The notes beneath the pieces were generated by a model that made no database searches, was not told the origin of the DNA, and saw only the letters and a program-made list of their open reading frames with translations. Shown here in pieces: positions 34,506 to 42,299 of a DNA stretch of 64,000 nt (its first letter is position 1; each line of letters begins with the position of its first letter). This DNA is from Bradyrhizobium sp. Arg816. GTDB lineage: Bacteria; Pseudomonadota; Alphaproteobacteria; Rhizobiales; Xanthobacteraceae. Where the stretch lies: positions 1 through 64,000 of the forward strand of contig NZ_JAPRAQ010000028.1 of assembly GCF_029989365.1 (NCBI RefSeq), in the 5' to 3' direction. Made by a program: the position numbers and the translations under genes.

Positions 34506-35240
34506 ATGTCCATGATTGCGCCCCGAAATTCGCCCCGGCCGAAGCTACCGAACGGCGTGCGCATCTATGCGATCAGCGATATCCACGGCTGTGCGCATCT
34601 GCTCGAGCAGATGTTCGCCGTGATCGATGCGGACATGGCGAACAGCCGGCCGTATCGCGCGATCGAGGTCTTCCTCGGTGACTACATCGATCGCGGACCG
34701 GACTCGCGTCATACCCTCGATCTCCTGATCGACCGCAGCCGCCGCCGCAACACCGTCTTTCTCAAGGGCAATCACGAGGCTTATTTCACATCGGTGCTGG
34801 AAGATCCCGCTCGCGCCGCCGAATGGTTTCAGTTCGGCGGGCTCCAGACCCTGATGTCGTACGGCGTGTCGGCCGCGCCCGGTCTTGGCAAGGACGAGTT
34901 GCCCAATCTGGTGCGCAAGCTCACATCGGTGATGCCGCCGGAGCACATCGCGTTCCTGCGCCAGTTGCGGCCGACCTTCACGTGCGGCGACTTCTTCTTC
35001 GTCCATGCAGGGGTGCGTCCGGGAATTCCGCTCTCCGAGCAGCGCGAACAAGACCTGTTGTGGATCAGGGACGAGTTCCTGCAAAGCAACAGGCGCTTCG
35101 GCAAATACGTCGTACACGGCCATACGCCGGTGAAGCAGGCCGAGCTGCTCGAGAACCGGGCCAACATCGATACCGGGGCCTATGCCACCGGCAACCTGAC
35201 GCTGCTGTCCATTCAGGGCAACAGCATGCTCGCGATCTAG
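34506..35240 (+). CDS. PPP-type metallophosphoesterase (serine/threonine phosphatase-like)
   Basis: About 244 residues from the ATG at 34506, which has AAAGAG upstream (a TTG at 34488 would add six). All phosphoesterase blocks are present: AISDIHGCAH (Asp-x-His), GDYIDRGPDS, KGNHEAYF, VHAGVRPG and HGHTPVKQ, which supply the two-metal site. The length and block spacing fit bacterial PrpA/PrpB-like PPP phosphatases that act on phosphoproteins or diadenosine polyphosphates. It is transcribed alone. With a tyrosine kinase in the EPS locus, an action on that pathway is conceivable but unsupported, since PPP enzymes mostly act on Ser/Thr or nucleotides. Confidence 0.88.
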   Translation: MSMIAPRNSPRPKLPNGVRIYAISDIHGCAHLLEQMFAVIDADMANSRPYRAIEVFLGDYIDRGPDSRHTLDLLIDRSRRRNTVFLKGNHEAYFTSVLEDPARAAEWFQFGGLQTLMSYGVSAAPGLGKDELPNLVRKLTSVMPPEHIAFLRQLRPTFTCGDFFFVHAGVRPGIPLSEQREQDLLWIRDEFLQSNRRFGKYVVHGHTPVKQAELLENRANIDTGAYATGNLTLLSIQGNSMLAI

Positions 35241-35268
35241 CGGCCTCGCTCGCGCGCCGTATCAAGCG

Positions 35269-35691
35269 TCAGTTGGTGGGGCTCGCCGGAGGCCGGTAGT
35301 CCGGGAAACGGCTCAGCATCGCCGCCTTCAGGAACTTGAAATGGGCGATCGAGGCGCCGAGCTCCTTGAGTCGGCGCTGGCCGTTCAGGATTTCCTTGTC
35401 GAACAGGTCCTGGTGGTGATTGTCGAGCGCCTCGCGCTCGAGATATTCGTCGTCGCCGTTGCCGATCGTCACGGCGGCGCGCGCCAGCACGTCTTCGACC
35501 CGGCGGTTGAGACCCGACTGCTCGCGCTCCGCCGCATGCAGGGCGTCATCGATCGCAATCATGATGGCTTCGATGCGGGTGCGATCGGTTTCGGCGTCGC
35601 GCTCGGGCGAGCGCGCGCGGAACACCTGCTCTCCGCCGAAACGGTCTTTCAGGAAGTTATGGGTGCGGGCCCGCAGGAAGAGCTGAAACAT
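35269..35691 (-). CDS. Hypothetical protein
   Basis: A 140-residue, largely helical and charged protein. The centre is AIDDALHAAEREQSGLNRRV and the end KELGASIAHFKFLKAAMLSRFPDY. There is no membrane segment or signal peptide and I recognise no catalytic motif. The high content of charged residues and heptad-like spacing fit a small cytoplasmic helical-bundle protein. It faces the phosphatase gene tail to tail and is followed upstream by another small gene on the same strand. Confidence 0.65.
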   Translation of the reverse strand: MFQLFLRARTHNFLKDRFGGEQVFRARSPERDAETDRTRIEAIMIAIDDALHAAEREQSGLNRRVEDVLARAAVTIGNGDDEYLEREALDNHHQDLFDKEILNGQRRLKELGASIAHFKFLKAAMLSRFPDYRPPASPTN

Positions 35692-35742
35692 GCGTGCATT
35701 TTCCGGTTCGAGGCGCCAGACCAGAAAATGGGCCCGCGATGG

Positions 35743-36021
35743 TTAATAAAGGTTGAATCCTTCGCGCCGCTCGGTGCGGCTTTGCGCCATCCAGGCCCTC
35801 CAGGCACCCTCGTGCTTCTCATAGAGCTCGAGCCTGCGCTGCTCGCCGGCATCGGGCCACGCATTGCGGCCATCGGGCGCGACCTGCGCCTGGCCGGGCG
35901 CCTGCTCGCTGTCGAGCCGCTCGAACTCGAACGTCTCCTCGGGCGTCAGGCCGATCAGGACGCGGCGACCTCCCCCATCGACGAAATACCGCCGTGGCGC
36001 GTTGTACGTCGGGCTCGTCAT
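35743..36021 (-). CDS. Small hypothetical protein
   Basis: A 92-residue protein. It begins MTSPTYNAPRRYFVDGGGRR, then VLIGLTPEETFEFERLD, and ends in an aromatic, charged helix (RRLELYEKHEGAWRAWMAQS). No signal peptide or membrane helix. The TPEETFEFERLD segment looks like a conserved start of a helix, but I recognise no named family. It is on the same strand as, and 52 bp upstream of, the preceding hypothetical gene, so they may form a unit. Confidence 0.65.
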   Translation of the reverse strand: MTSPTYNAPRRYFVDGGGRRVLIGLTPEETFEFERLDSEQAPGQAQVAPDGRNAWPDAGEQRRLELYEKHEGAWRAWMAQSRTERREGFNLY

Positions 36022-36108
36022 GGCGTCTCCCCGAAATCCCGGAATGATTCACTCCCCTCCGCCGCCATGCGAGCCGCAACGCGAGAACCGCACGCCGGTT
36101 GTAATTCA

Positions 36109-36279
36109 TCAGAATGCACGCCGCGCCCTCGCCAATGAACTGTTCTGCCGGAACGCGGTGGGACTGTAGGGACGGTGGAACGGATGACGCTCCGCGCGCT
36201 CGCGAGGCCGCAGCGCGCGCGTCGCATAGCCTGCGCCAAAGCCAGCGAGGAGCGAGACCAGGATCGCGAGCAGCATCAT
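36109..36279 (-). CDS. Small membrane protein of 56 residues
   Basis: An open frame without internal stop runs from the ATG at 36279 to the TGA at 36109. It encodes MMLLAILVSLLAGFGAGYAT, a hydrophobic helix with a glycine face, followed by a basic, proline-containing tail (RALRPRERAERHPFHRP). The helix-then-basic-tail design is common in small inner-membrane proteins. No strong ribosome-binding site is visible, so translation is less certain. It lies on the same strand as its two downstream small neighbours. Confidence 0.45.
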   Translation of the reverse strand: MMLLAILVSLLAGFGAGYATRALRPRERAERHPFHRPYSPTAFRQNSSLARARRAF

Positions 36280-36414
36280 TCGCAAGTCATTCCAGTGATA
36301 CTGGCAGTCTCATCTTCGAGTTGTGTCGAGATCATGATCACCGCCGCTGATTTTCTCGTCATGCCAGGGATTTTTTGGGCAGCACCCTGCATGCGAAGTG
36401 ATCGGGCTCGTGCG

Positions 36415-36621
36415 TCAACCGAAGAACCAGAGGAACAATCGCACCAGCAACAGCGTGATGAAATACACCCAGCCCGCCATCGCGATCAGCGCAACGCTGA
36501 AAAAGGCGCCTTCAAACGCCCGCTCTCTGAGCTTCGTGAGAGGAAGTGCCGCTCGCGCCTTTTGAAGCATCTCGGTCTTCTTGATTTTGTTGATTTTGAT
36601 TTGTTCGTGCGCGCGCACCAT
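36415..36621 (-). CDS. Small membrane protein of unknown function
   Basis: About 68 residues from the ATG at 36621; the frame is open further upstream, so the start could lie at 36702. A basic, helical N-terminus (RAHEQIKINKIKKTEMLQKA) is followed by two closely spaced hydrophobic segments (FSVALIAMAGWVYFITLLLV and RLFLWFFG). No clear ribosome site is seen. I recognise no family. Its upstream region is AT-rich and passes into the rml relics. Confidence 0.5.
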   Translation of the reverse strand: MVRAHEQIKINKIKKTEMLQKARAALPLTKLRERAFEGAFFSVALIAMAGWVYFITLLLVRLFLWFFG

Positions 36622-36914
36622 AGCCGAACGAATTCGACGATCTCGTGACGACTCAACCGAGAGAAGCGCAATACTGCTCGTCGGGGCCGCTGCCGCATGC
36701 ATCGCGATTGGATTTTTTCTCGTTCGAGCCGTTGCGACCAACGGCGGCGATTCAATTCAAGTTGATCACTCGAATCTACGTCGTGATTTCGAAGCAAACA
36801 ATGTCGTGATCTCGAAGCATATAATTCCTAATCGCGCACAAGTGCTGACAGCGAAACGCCGTGCCATCCATTATCAAGGGGAGGTTGCCGGCCCAAGCTT
36901 GGAGGACATTGAGG

Positions 36915-37120
36915 GACATCATCGCAGGGAACAAGTTCCCTGCTCGCCTCCATCGCCAGCATGGCATCCAAGCAGCTCCTGCCTGTCTTCGGCAAGCCGA
37001 TGATCCAGCGCCTGCAAACCATCCTGACGCTCGGAGGCATCAGGAACATCTTCATCGCCACCGCGTCGAAGGACCGGTCGCTGTTTCGACGGCTGCTCGG
37101 CGACGGCTCCGGGATCGGCA
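36915..37120 (+). pseudogene. rmlA: Decayed fragment of glucose-1-phosphate thymidylyltransferase
   Basis: In one frame DIIAGNKFPARLH follows the place of the RmlA start (IILAGGSGTRLHP). After a frameshift near 36960 the next frame reads ASKQLLPVFGKPMIQRLQT, then LTLGGIRNIFIATA and LFRRLLGDGSGIG. This matches the RmlA order SKQLLPVYDKPM, LMLAGIRDILII and FQRLLGDGSQ. The glycine loop is damaged, and everything after about residue 75 of the family is missing. It cannot make an enzyme. RmlA starts dTDP-rhamnose synthesis. Confidence 0.8.
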
Positions 37121-37204
37121 CTTCTTCCATGCTCATCAGAACAGTCCGCGCGAATTGGCGGAGCTTCCGAGCCTTGCCGCAGCGTCGAGACGCGGAGTCG
37201 GATC

Positions 37205-37330
37205 TCGAATATCGGCTGGCGCTCCCGCGAGGATTTCGAGCGCGGACTTGTGAAGACCGTGCGCCGGTTCTGCGACAACCGGACGTGGTGCCAGTACATC
37301 CGCGATCCCACCATCACAGCGTGCAGATCG
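37205..37330 (+). pseudogene. rmlB: Decayed C-terminal fragment of dTDP-glucose 4,6-dehydratase
   Basis: The frame beginning at 37205 reads SNIGWRSREDFERGLVKTVR, then RFCDNRTWCQYIR. This resembles the last part of RmlB (LGW-P-E-F-GL-KTV-WY-DN-WW). It has no start and only about 40 residues of the roughly 350-residue family. Placed about 85 bp after the rmlA fragment on the same strand, it suggests an internal deletion that removed most of an rmlA-rmlB pair. The assignment rests on one short conserved block. Confidence 0.68.
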
Positions 37331-37561
37331 ATCTTGGTTAGCGAAACTCCGTGGTTATACGGAGCGCAACGCGCCGATTTCATCGCGGTAAGGTTGAGCA
37401 GTTAGCTTAATCCGCGTTGTTTGTTGCGAACCTTAGCGGATCGCATATCCATCTTCGCACCGGGCTCCCCCAGGCCCGGCCCCACCCAAGCAAAGCCGTC
37501 GAGCGAACGTGGGTCCGCTTGGCGGCTTTGTCTTTGTGTCGACGAGAGGATGATTTCGGTT

Positions 37562-37735
37562 ATGGCGCGCAGGCCCTGGTCGTTCAAGGAAGACCGCCGG
37601 CTGATGGATTTGGCCAAGTCTTCGACTTCGCTGGAAGAGGCAGCAAAACTTCTCGGGCGCTCGCCCGATGCGATCAAGCGTATGGCCTTGCGCCTCGGCC
37701 TGTCGCTGAAATCCAAGGGCGCCAAGAAGAGCTAG
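37562..37735 (+). CDS. Small helix-turn-helix-like protein
   Basis: A 57-residue basic protein: MARRPWSFKEDRRLMDLAKS, then SLEEAAKLLGRSPDAIKRMA and a lysine-rich tail. The arrangement WS-x-KED-x2-L, EEAAKLLGRS, AI-x-RM-x-RLGL looks like a SANT/Myb-type or GcrA-like HTH in which the last helix reads DNA. It is a single short domain and could act as a small regulator. GAGAGG lies 13 bp upstream; an in-frame ATG at 37550 is an alternative start. It stands alone downstream of the rml relics. Confidence 0.68.
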   Translation: MARRPWSFKEDRRLMDLAKSSTSLEEAAKLLGRSPDAIKRMALRLGLSLKSKGAKKS

Positions 37736-38079
37736 CGTCGGCCGCACGCGACACGTCATGGACGGGCGCGTCCGCCTCATCAATCGATGCATGGCAGCCG
37801 CCAGTCGACATGGGCCAATCGCTTTCAGCGCCCGCGATCTCTCCGCGCCCGGATGTTAGACTATCCAACGATGAAGATTGAACATCGTCCCTTTTCGGCG
37901 CAGAACGGTCGCCGGACCGCGCCTCGTTTGACGTCAACTGGATGCATGCGGATTGGGCCGCAGCCACGGCTCCGCGGTTCGCCCGCGAACCTTGGTTCAT
38001 GCCCTCGAGGGTTTGTGAACCTTAACGATGTTCTTGGCTTTCGAAAGCGGCCAGCCGGTCGACCGGCTATGTTGGCGCA
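37736..38079. other. 344-bp intergenic stretch
   Basis: No supported gene. A forward open frame could start at 37871 but has no recognisable motif. The region ends with the leader of the VanZ-like gene. I see no clear terminator or repeat. Confidence 0.4.
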
Positions 38080-38445
38080 ATGCGCCGCAATCATCTCACC
38101 GCAGCCGCGGTTATCTGTCTCGTGCTCATCGTTTATGCGACGCTGGCCAAGCTCGCGGGCCGGCCGGCGCTCATGGGCCACGCGGAGGCCTACTGGGTCG
38201 TCGTGATTGAGCGCTTCAGCGCCTACGGTCTGTTGGGCTTCCTGCTGTCCTTCCTGCTACCGGGGCGCGTCAAGCTGGCTTGCGCGTTCGTGATCGCCGT
38301 CGCAGTCGGGTTAGAGGTCTTGCAGGCGGTGACGCCGGATCGTGATCCACGATTCATCGACGTGCTGCAAAAGGCCGCCGGCGGCACCGTCGGCGTCCTT
38401 CTGGCCCAGACCATCCTGGCTTTCCTGCCGAGGCCGCCGTCCTGA
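38080..38445 (+). CDS. VanZ-like family membrane protein
   Basis: A 121-residue protein with four hydrophobic segments (AAAVICLVLIVYATLA, FSAYGLLGFLLSFLLPG, LACAFVIAVAVGLEVLQAV and GGTVGVLLAQTILAFLP). The conserved VanZ elements are visible: the Glu-containing GLEVLQ helix followed by D-R-DPRFIDVLQKAAGGTVG. VanZ gives low-level teicoplanin resistance in enterococci, but most VanZ-like proteins have unknown roles in the envelope. It appears to be a single gene, and its stop is 13 bp from the end of the convergent small gene. Confidence 0.8.
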   Translation: MRRNHLTAAAVICLVLIVYATLAKLAGRPALMGHAEAYWVVVIERFSAYGLLGFLLSFLLPGRVKLACAFVIAVAVGLEVLQAVTPDRDPRFIDVLQKAAGGTVGVLLAQTILAFLPRPPS

Positions 38446-38458
38446 GGCGGCCGCCGGC

Positions 38459-38743
38459 TTACGCTACTCCGCGCCGCAAGCTCGGCTGATTGGTCGAAAG
38501 AACCCCGGACATCTGCCGATGGGCATCGCGCAGCGCCGTGATCGCATCGTCGAGGTCGAATTCGGCTTCACGAACGGTCTCGAAGAACCGGGCCATCAAG
38601 GCGAGGTTCAGCTTGACGCGGGTGTTCCCGTCGCGGCTCTTGCGGCGATCGAGCGACAGATGCATCGCCTGCATCCTGGCTTCGGCAGCGCTGCAGCCGC
38701 TGAGGGTCGCGAGTTCGTCATATGTCATCCAGATCTGAGGCAT
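38459..38743 (-). CDS. Small hypothetical protein with an HTH-like N-terminus
   Basis: A 94-residue protein. The N-terminal part MTYDELATLSGCSAAEARMQ, then AMHLSLDRRKSRDGNTRVKL, resembles a winged-helix or MerR-like recognition segment (helix, turn GCS-x-AEA, helix, then basic strands). The C-terminal half is a charged helix (FFETVREAEFDLDDAITALR). It could be a DNA-binding regulator, but I do not recognise a named family. It is convergent with the VanZ-like gene. Confidence 0.65.
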   Translation of the reverse strand: MPQIWMTYDELATLSGCSAAEARMQAMHLSLDRRKSRDGNTRVKLNLALMARFFETVREAEFDLDDAITALRDAHRQMSGVLSTNQPSLRRGVA

Positions 38744-38867
38744 GTCCCTGTCCGCCTTTTGTTATGGGCCTCAACCTAGATTTCACCTCTAAAACTAGTG
38801 TTGCCGCACTACAGTCGCGCGGTGTTTTCGCGACAACAGCGTCAATGCAAAGCTAAAAGCCCGCACC

Positions 38868-39311
38868 CTACGAGACAGGCGCCTTGGGCGGCGTAAACGG
38901 ATGACGCGGCCGGGAACGGTTGTCGAGGCCCTTGGGCAGCTTGTCGGCGTTGAGCTTCACGACCGCGCATTTGGCGTCGGCCGGCGCATCTTCCTGGCTA
39001 TAGATCAGCGTCGCCTCGAACTTCACGTCAGGCGCTTCCTTGGCCGTTCCCGAACAGCTCGCCACCAGGCCGTTGCACACACCCGAAAGTTTGACCTCGA
39101 CCTCATCAGGCCCGAACACGCTCAGCGGGCCGTCAGCATGCCGGTTCACGGTCAGGACGGCCGAGAAGTACTGCTCATCGACCCGGTAGGAACCGCCATA
39201 AGTAAAGAAGCTGTCGCGGCCCGAGATCCGGCCCTCGGCCAGATCCACGATGCCGGTGCCCTGACCTCGTGGGGTCCTGAACCAGGCAGCGTATTTACCG
39301 TCTCTCAGCAT
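38868..39311 (-). CDS. GrlR-family protein
   Basis: A 147-residue protein from the ATG at 39311. It opens MLRDGKYAAWFRTPRGQGTG, then IVDLAEGRISGRDSFFTYGG and YRVDEQYFSAVLTVNRH. This matches the GrlR fold (DGLY-F-T-GxGxG, GRI-GGDS--Y-GSY). GrlR in enteropathogenic E. coli binds the activator GrlA and represses type III secretion. Homologues in Bradyrhizobium-like genomes have no known partner, and none is seen here. The C-terminal extension (KLPKGLDNRSRPRHPFTPPK) is not part of the fold. A longer upstream frame to 39353 is unlikely. Confidence 0.78.
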   Translation of the reverse strand: MLRDGKYAAWFRTPRGQGTGIVDLAEGRISGRDSFFTYGGSYRVDEQYFSAVLTVNRHADGPLSVFGPDEVEVKLSGVCNGLVASCSGTAKEAPDVKFEATLIYSQEDAPADAKCAVVKLNADKLPKGLDNRSRPRHPFTPPKAPVS

Positions 39312-39429
39312 GGGGAATTTCCGAGGTGAAGATCGCCCTGTATTTGCGACCAACTCTGGGGCGCGACAATGACCTAACGGCCAGCCCTTCGGGCAAGGTT
39401 AATGCTCCGAAAACCCAATCCGTCGAATT

Positions 39430-39454
39430 GCCGCCGACGCGCGACGCCGGCGGC
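39430..39454 (-). terminator. GC-rich hairpin after the last gene of the chemotaxis operon
   Basis: GCCGCCGACG and CGCCGGCGGC pair with one mismatch around a 5-nt loop, 6 bp after the stop of the soluble MCP-like gene on the minus strand. There is no T run, so its terminator activity is uncertain. Confidence 0.45.
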
Positions 39455-39459
39455 GAACG

Positions 39460-41187
39460 TCAGAACAACTCTATGCCGTCATCCGCGGTCTCGACCGCAT
39501 CGACGCGGCGCGTGGCGGCGATCGACGCAAGGCCAAGCGCTTGCAGGAATTCGCGGTGAACGTCCCGCTCGCGCTCCATCGTGTAGCGCGCGAAGAGATC
39601 GTCGAGCATCGCCTGATCCTGCGCCTCCGGCTGCGGCTGCTGCGTGCCCGCGCTCGCGGTCTCGAGACGCGCGGCAACCGCAGGCAGGGCCGCGGAGCTC
39701 TCGCCCAGCGAGCTCATCAGACCTTGCGCCGAATTCATCAGGCCTTCGAATTCCGCACCTTCATCGACGAGCCGGCTCATCAGCTTGCCGAGCCGTTCGT
39801 TGCCGACCTCGACCTCGCGCAGCGCCTGGAGGATCTGCGGCTCGAACTTGCCGAGCTGCGTGGGATCGCCCCGCACGCGGAGCTCCTTCAGCTCGTTCGC
39901 AGAGCGCTCGATGCCGTCGAGCACGGGCCGCAAGCGCCCCGCGCCCACAGAGACATGGTCGGCGGTGGCCTTGAGCTCGTTGGCGATCACGACGAAAGCG
40001 CTGCCGCGGCTGCCGAGATGGCTCGCCTTGAGGCCGGCATTCATTCCGATCAGGGTGATGTCGACGGTCGCCTCGGCGAGCCCGGCGATAGCCTGGCGAA
40101 ACTTTGCCAGCGTGTCCTCGACGATGGCGAGCGCCTCGTCGACCGAGCGGCCGGCGCTCTCGCAGGTGGCGATCAGTGTCGAGGCATGTGCCAGTGCCTG
40201 CTTGATGCGCGCCAGGAACGATGACGAGCCGCCATCCTCGCCGCCGAACAGCGTGCGGCCATGGCCGACGACGTTGCCCGCATCGTGCAGGATGGCGCTG
40301 AGCGCGCGAACGATCTGGCCGATGTCGCCGCCGAATTCGCGCTGGGCGTCCCTGAGCAGGGCCGCCTGCAACTGGCAGATCGCGCGCGCGCCGTCCTCGC
40401 TCGCGCCCCGTTCGGGAACGAGGCCCGGCGCAGCTTCCGACGCCTGGCCGAGGCCATGGCAGACATGTTCGAGGCGCTGGCGTGTGCTGTCGCCGGCCTG
40501 CAGGGAAATGATCGCGCCGCCGACCGCCTCGGCGATCTTCCTCGTGCTGGTGCTCGCGAGGTCGGCGAGCTGGCTGCTGTCCCGGCGCTGGCCGCGCAAT
40601 CCGGAATAGGCTGCGCCGAGCTCGGCGCTCTCCGACACCAATTGATTCCGATAACGGCTCTCGAACTCCTTCTGCCGGCCGGAGGCAGTCGCAACGGCTT
40701 CCGACAGGCGCTGCTGGTCCCGCGCGCAGCCCTCGATCGAACCTTGTACCGCCTTGCCGAGATCATAGGCTTCCTGCGTGAAGGCGAGAAAGCCCTCGCG
40801 ATCGCCGTCGAGCGAGGCCGCCTCGATCCGCGCGCTGCGCGCGATGATGGTGATCATCTGGATGTGCTTGAACAGCGGCTTGAGCAGCGAGGACGCCTCC
40901 GCCGTGCTCGTGCCGATGGTCGCAAGCAGCGCGCTCTCGGCCGGCAGCGCCTCTGCCAGCTCGCTGAGCCGCGCGGCGATCTCCTGTAGCGCGGTGGCGG
41001 CGCCCTCGATCTCGGCGCCGGAGAGCTCCTCCGATAGCGTCGCGAGGCCCTGGTTCAGCTCCTTGAAGATGAGGTGACCGCGACCGAGCTCGTGACCGAC
41101 GCGCGCGAAGACGTCCTCGATCCGCGACGAGACGTCCTCGATCGCGACGATCGCCTCGGTGAGTGTGTTGGCCGGAATGGCGGACAT
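39460..41187 (-). CDS. Soluble MCP-like chemotaxis protein with degenerate receptor hairpins
   Basis: A 575-residue, almost wholly helical protein without membrane segments or HAMP (ATG at 41187). Two segments look like decayed MCP hairpin tips: one near residue 110 (IARSARIEAASLDGDREGFLAF) and one near residue 400 (LIGMNAGLKASHLGSRGSAF, then VVIANELKATAD). The classic tip (QTxLLALNAAxEAARAGE-GxGFAVVA) is altered in both, so normal CheA/CheW binding is doubtful. The gene is the last of the che operon, 5 bp or less from cheB. It may be a cytoplasmic sensor or an adaptor of the array. The two half-like hairpins suggest an internal duplication. Confidence 0.75.
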   Translation of the reverse strand: MSAIPANTLTEAIVAIEDVSSRIEDVFARVGHELGRGHLIFKELNQGLATLSEELSGAEIEGAATALQEIAARLSELAEALPAESALLATIGTSTAEASSLLKPLFKHIQMITIIARSARIEAASLDGDREGFLAFTQEAYDLGKAVQGSIEGCARDQQRLSEAVATASGRQKEFESRYRNQLVSESAELGAAYSGLRGQRRDSSQLADLASTSTRKIAEAVGGAIISLQAGDSTRQRLEHVCHGLGQASEAAPGLVPERGASEDGARAICQLQAALLRDAQREFGGDIGQIVRALSAILHDAGNVVGHGRTLFGGEDGGSSSFLARIKQALAHASTLIATCESAGRSVDEALAIVEDTLAKFRQAIAGLAEATVDITLIGMNAGLKASHLGSRGSAFVVIANELKATADHVSVGAGRLRPVLDGIERSANELKELRVRGDPTQLGKFEPQILQALREVEVGNERLGKLMSRLVDEGAEFEGLMNSAQGLMSSLGESSAALPAVAARLETASAGTQQPQPEAQDQAMLDDLFARYTMERERDVHREFLQALGLASIAATRRVDAVETADDGIELF

Positions 41188-41192
41188 CGCAA

Positions 41193-42284
41193 TCAACCTG
41201 CCACCGCAACGGGTCCGGCCTGATACCAGAGCATGATCTCGCGCGGGATATGATGCAGCGAGACGACCTTCTCGACTCCGCCATGCGCGATGGCTTCCTT
41301 GGGCATGCCGAACACCACGCAGCTCTCCTCGTCCTGCGCGCGCGTCGAGGCGCCGAGCTTGCGCATCTCCAGCATACCGCGCGCGCCGTCGTCGCCCATG
41401 CCCGTCATGATCACGCCGAGCGCGTTGGCGCCGGCATGCTGGGCCGCGGAGCGAAACAGCACGTCGACCGAGGGGCGATGCCGCGACACCGGCGGCCCGT
41501 CCTTGATCGCGATCTGGTAGCGCAGGCCGATGCGCTGGAGCAGCATGTGACGGGCGCCCGGCGCGATATAGGCGCAGCCCGGCAGCACCGGCTCGCCGTC
41601 CTCGGCTTCCTTGACGCGGATCTGGCAGACGCTGTCGAGACGCCTGGCGAAGGCGGCGGTGAACCCTGCCGGCATGTGCTGGACGATGACGATGGGAGGA
41701 CAGTGCGGCGGCAGCATCTCGAGGACGTCGTTGAGCGCTTCGGTCCCGCCGGTCGATGCGCCGATGCAGACGATGCGTTCAGTGGTCGGCCGGACCTTGC
41801 CCTGCACCGGCGGCGGGATGATGGCGTCGGCGGTCAGCTTCCTCTCGATCGTACGGCGCTCCGCCCGCGGGCGGACCCGCGCGCGCGCCGCCGATTTCAC
41901 GGCCTCGCGCAGTCGCGTCGAGCATTCGAACAGCGCCTGCCGGGTGTCGATCTTCGGCTTCGGCACGATGTCGACTGCGCCCGCCTCGAACGCCTCGAAC
42001 ATCACGTTGGAACCTTCCTCGGTGAGCGAGGAGCAGATGATCACCGGGATCGGGCGCTGCGCCATGATCTTGCGCAGGAACGTCATGCCGTCCATGCGCG
42101 GCATTTCCAGGTCGAGGATCATGACATCGGGGATTTCGTTCTGGAGGCGGCGCGCCGCCGCGAACGGATCGGAGGCCGTCCCCATCACCTCGATGTCAGG
42201 GTCGTCGTTGAGGATCGTTTGCAGGATTTGGCGAACCGACGCCGAATCGTCCACGATCAGTACGCGAACTTTCTCCTTCGGCAT
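41193..42284 (-). CDS. cheB: Chemotaxis response regulator protein-glutamate methylesterase/deamidase
   Basis: A 363-residue protein starting MPKEKVRVLIVDDSASVRQI. The receiver domain has the acidic pair DD and the phosphorylated Asp in MILDLEMPRMDG. The C-terminal CheB methylesterase has its triad: Ser in IGASTGGTEAL, His in IVQHMPAGF and Asp in GMGDDGARG. It removes methyl groups from MCPs and is activated by CheA. The start at 42284 is chosen over an upstream TTG. It is 15 bp after cheR and just ahead of the soluble MCP-like gene. Confidence 0.95.
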   Translation of the reverse strand: MPKEKVRVLIVDDSASVRQILQTILNDDPDIEVMGTASDPFAAARRLQNEIPDVMILDLEMPRMDGMTFLRKIMAQRPIPVIICSSLTEEGSNVMFEAFEAGAVDIVPKPKIDTRQALFECSTRLREAVKSAARARVRPRAERRTIERKLTADAIIPPPVQGKVRPTTERIVCIGASTGGTEALNDVLEMLPPHCPPIVIVQHMPAGFTAAFARRLDSVCQIRVKEAEDGEPVLPGCAYIAPGARHMLLQRIGLRYQIAIKDGPPVSRHRPSVDVLFRSAAQHAGANALGVIMTGMGDDGARGMLEMRKLGASTRAQDEESCVVFGMPKEAIAHGGVEKVVSLHHIPREIMLWYQAGPVAVAG

Positions 42285-42299
42285 CTCGCGTGGCTCCAA

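Noticed and set aside
36780..36819. 17-bp imperfect direct repeat (GTCGTGATTTCGAAGCA and GTCGTGATCTCGAAGCA)
   Set aside because: Only two copies, 23 bp apart, in a decaying region; no evidence for a function or a CRISPR array.
37871..38079. Forward frame MKIEHRPFSAQNGRR upstream of the VanZ-like gene
   Set aside because: Arg/Pro-rich, no motif, and overlaps the VanZ start in another frame.
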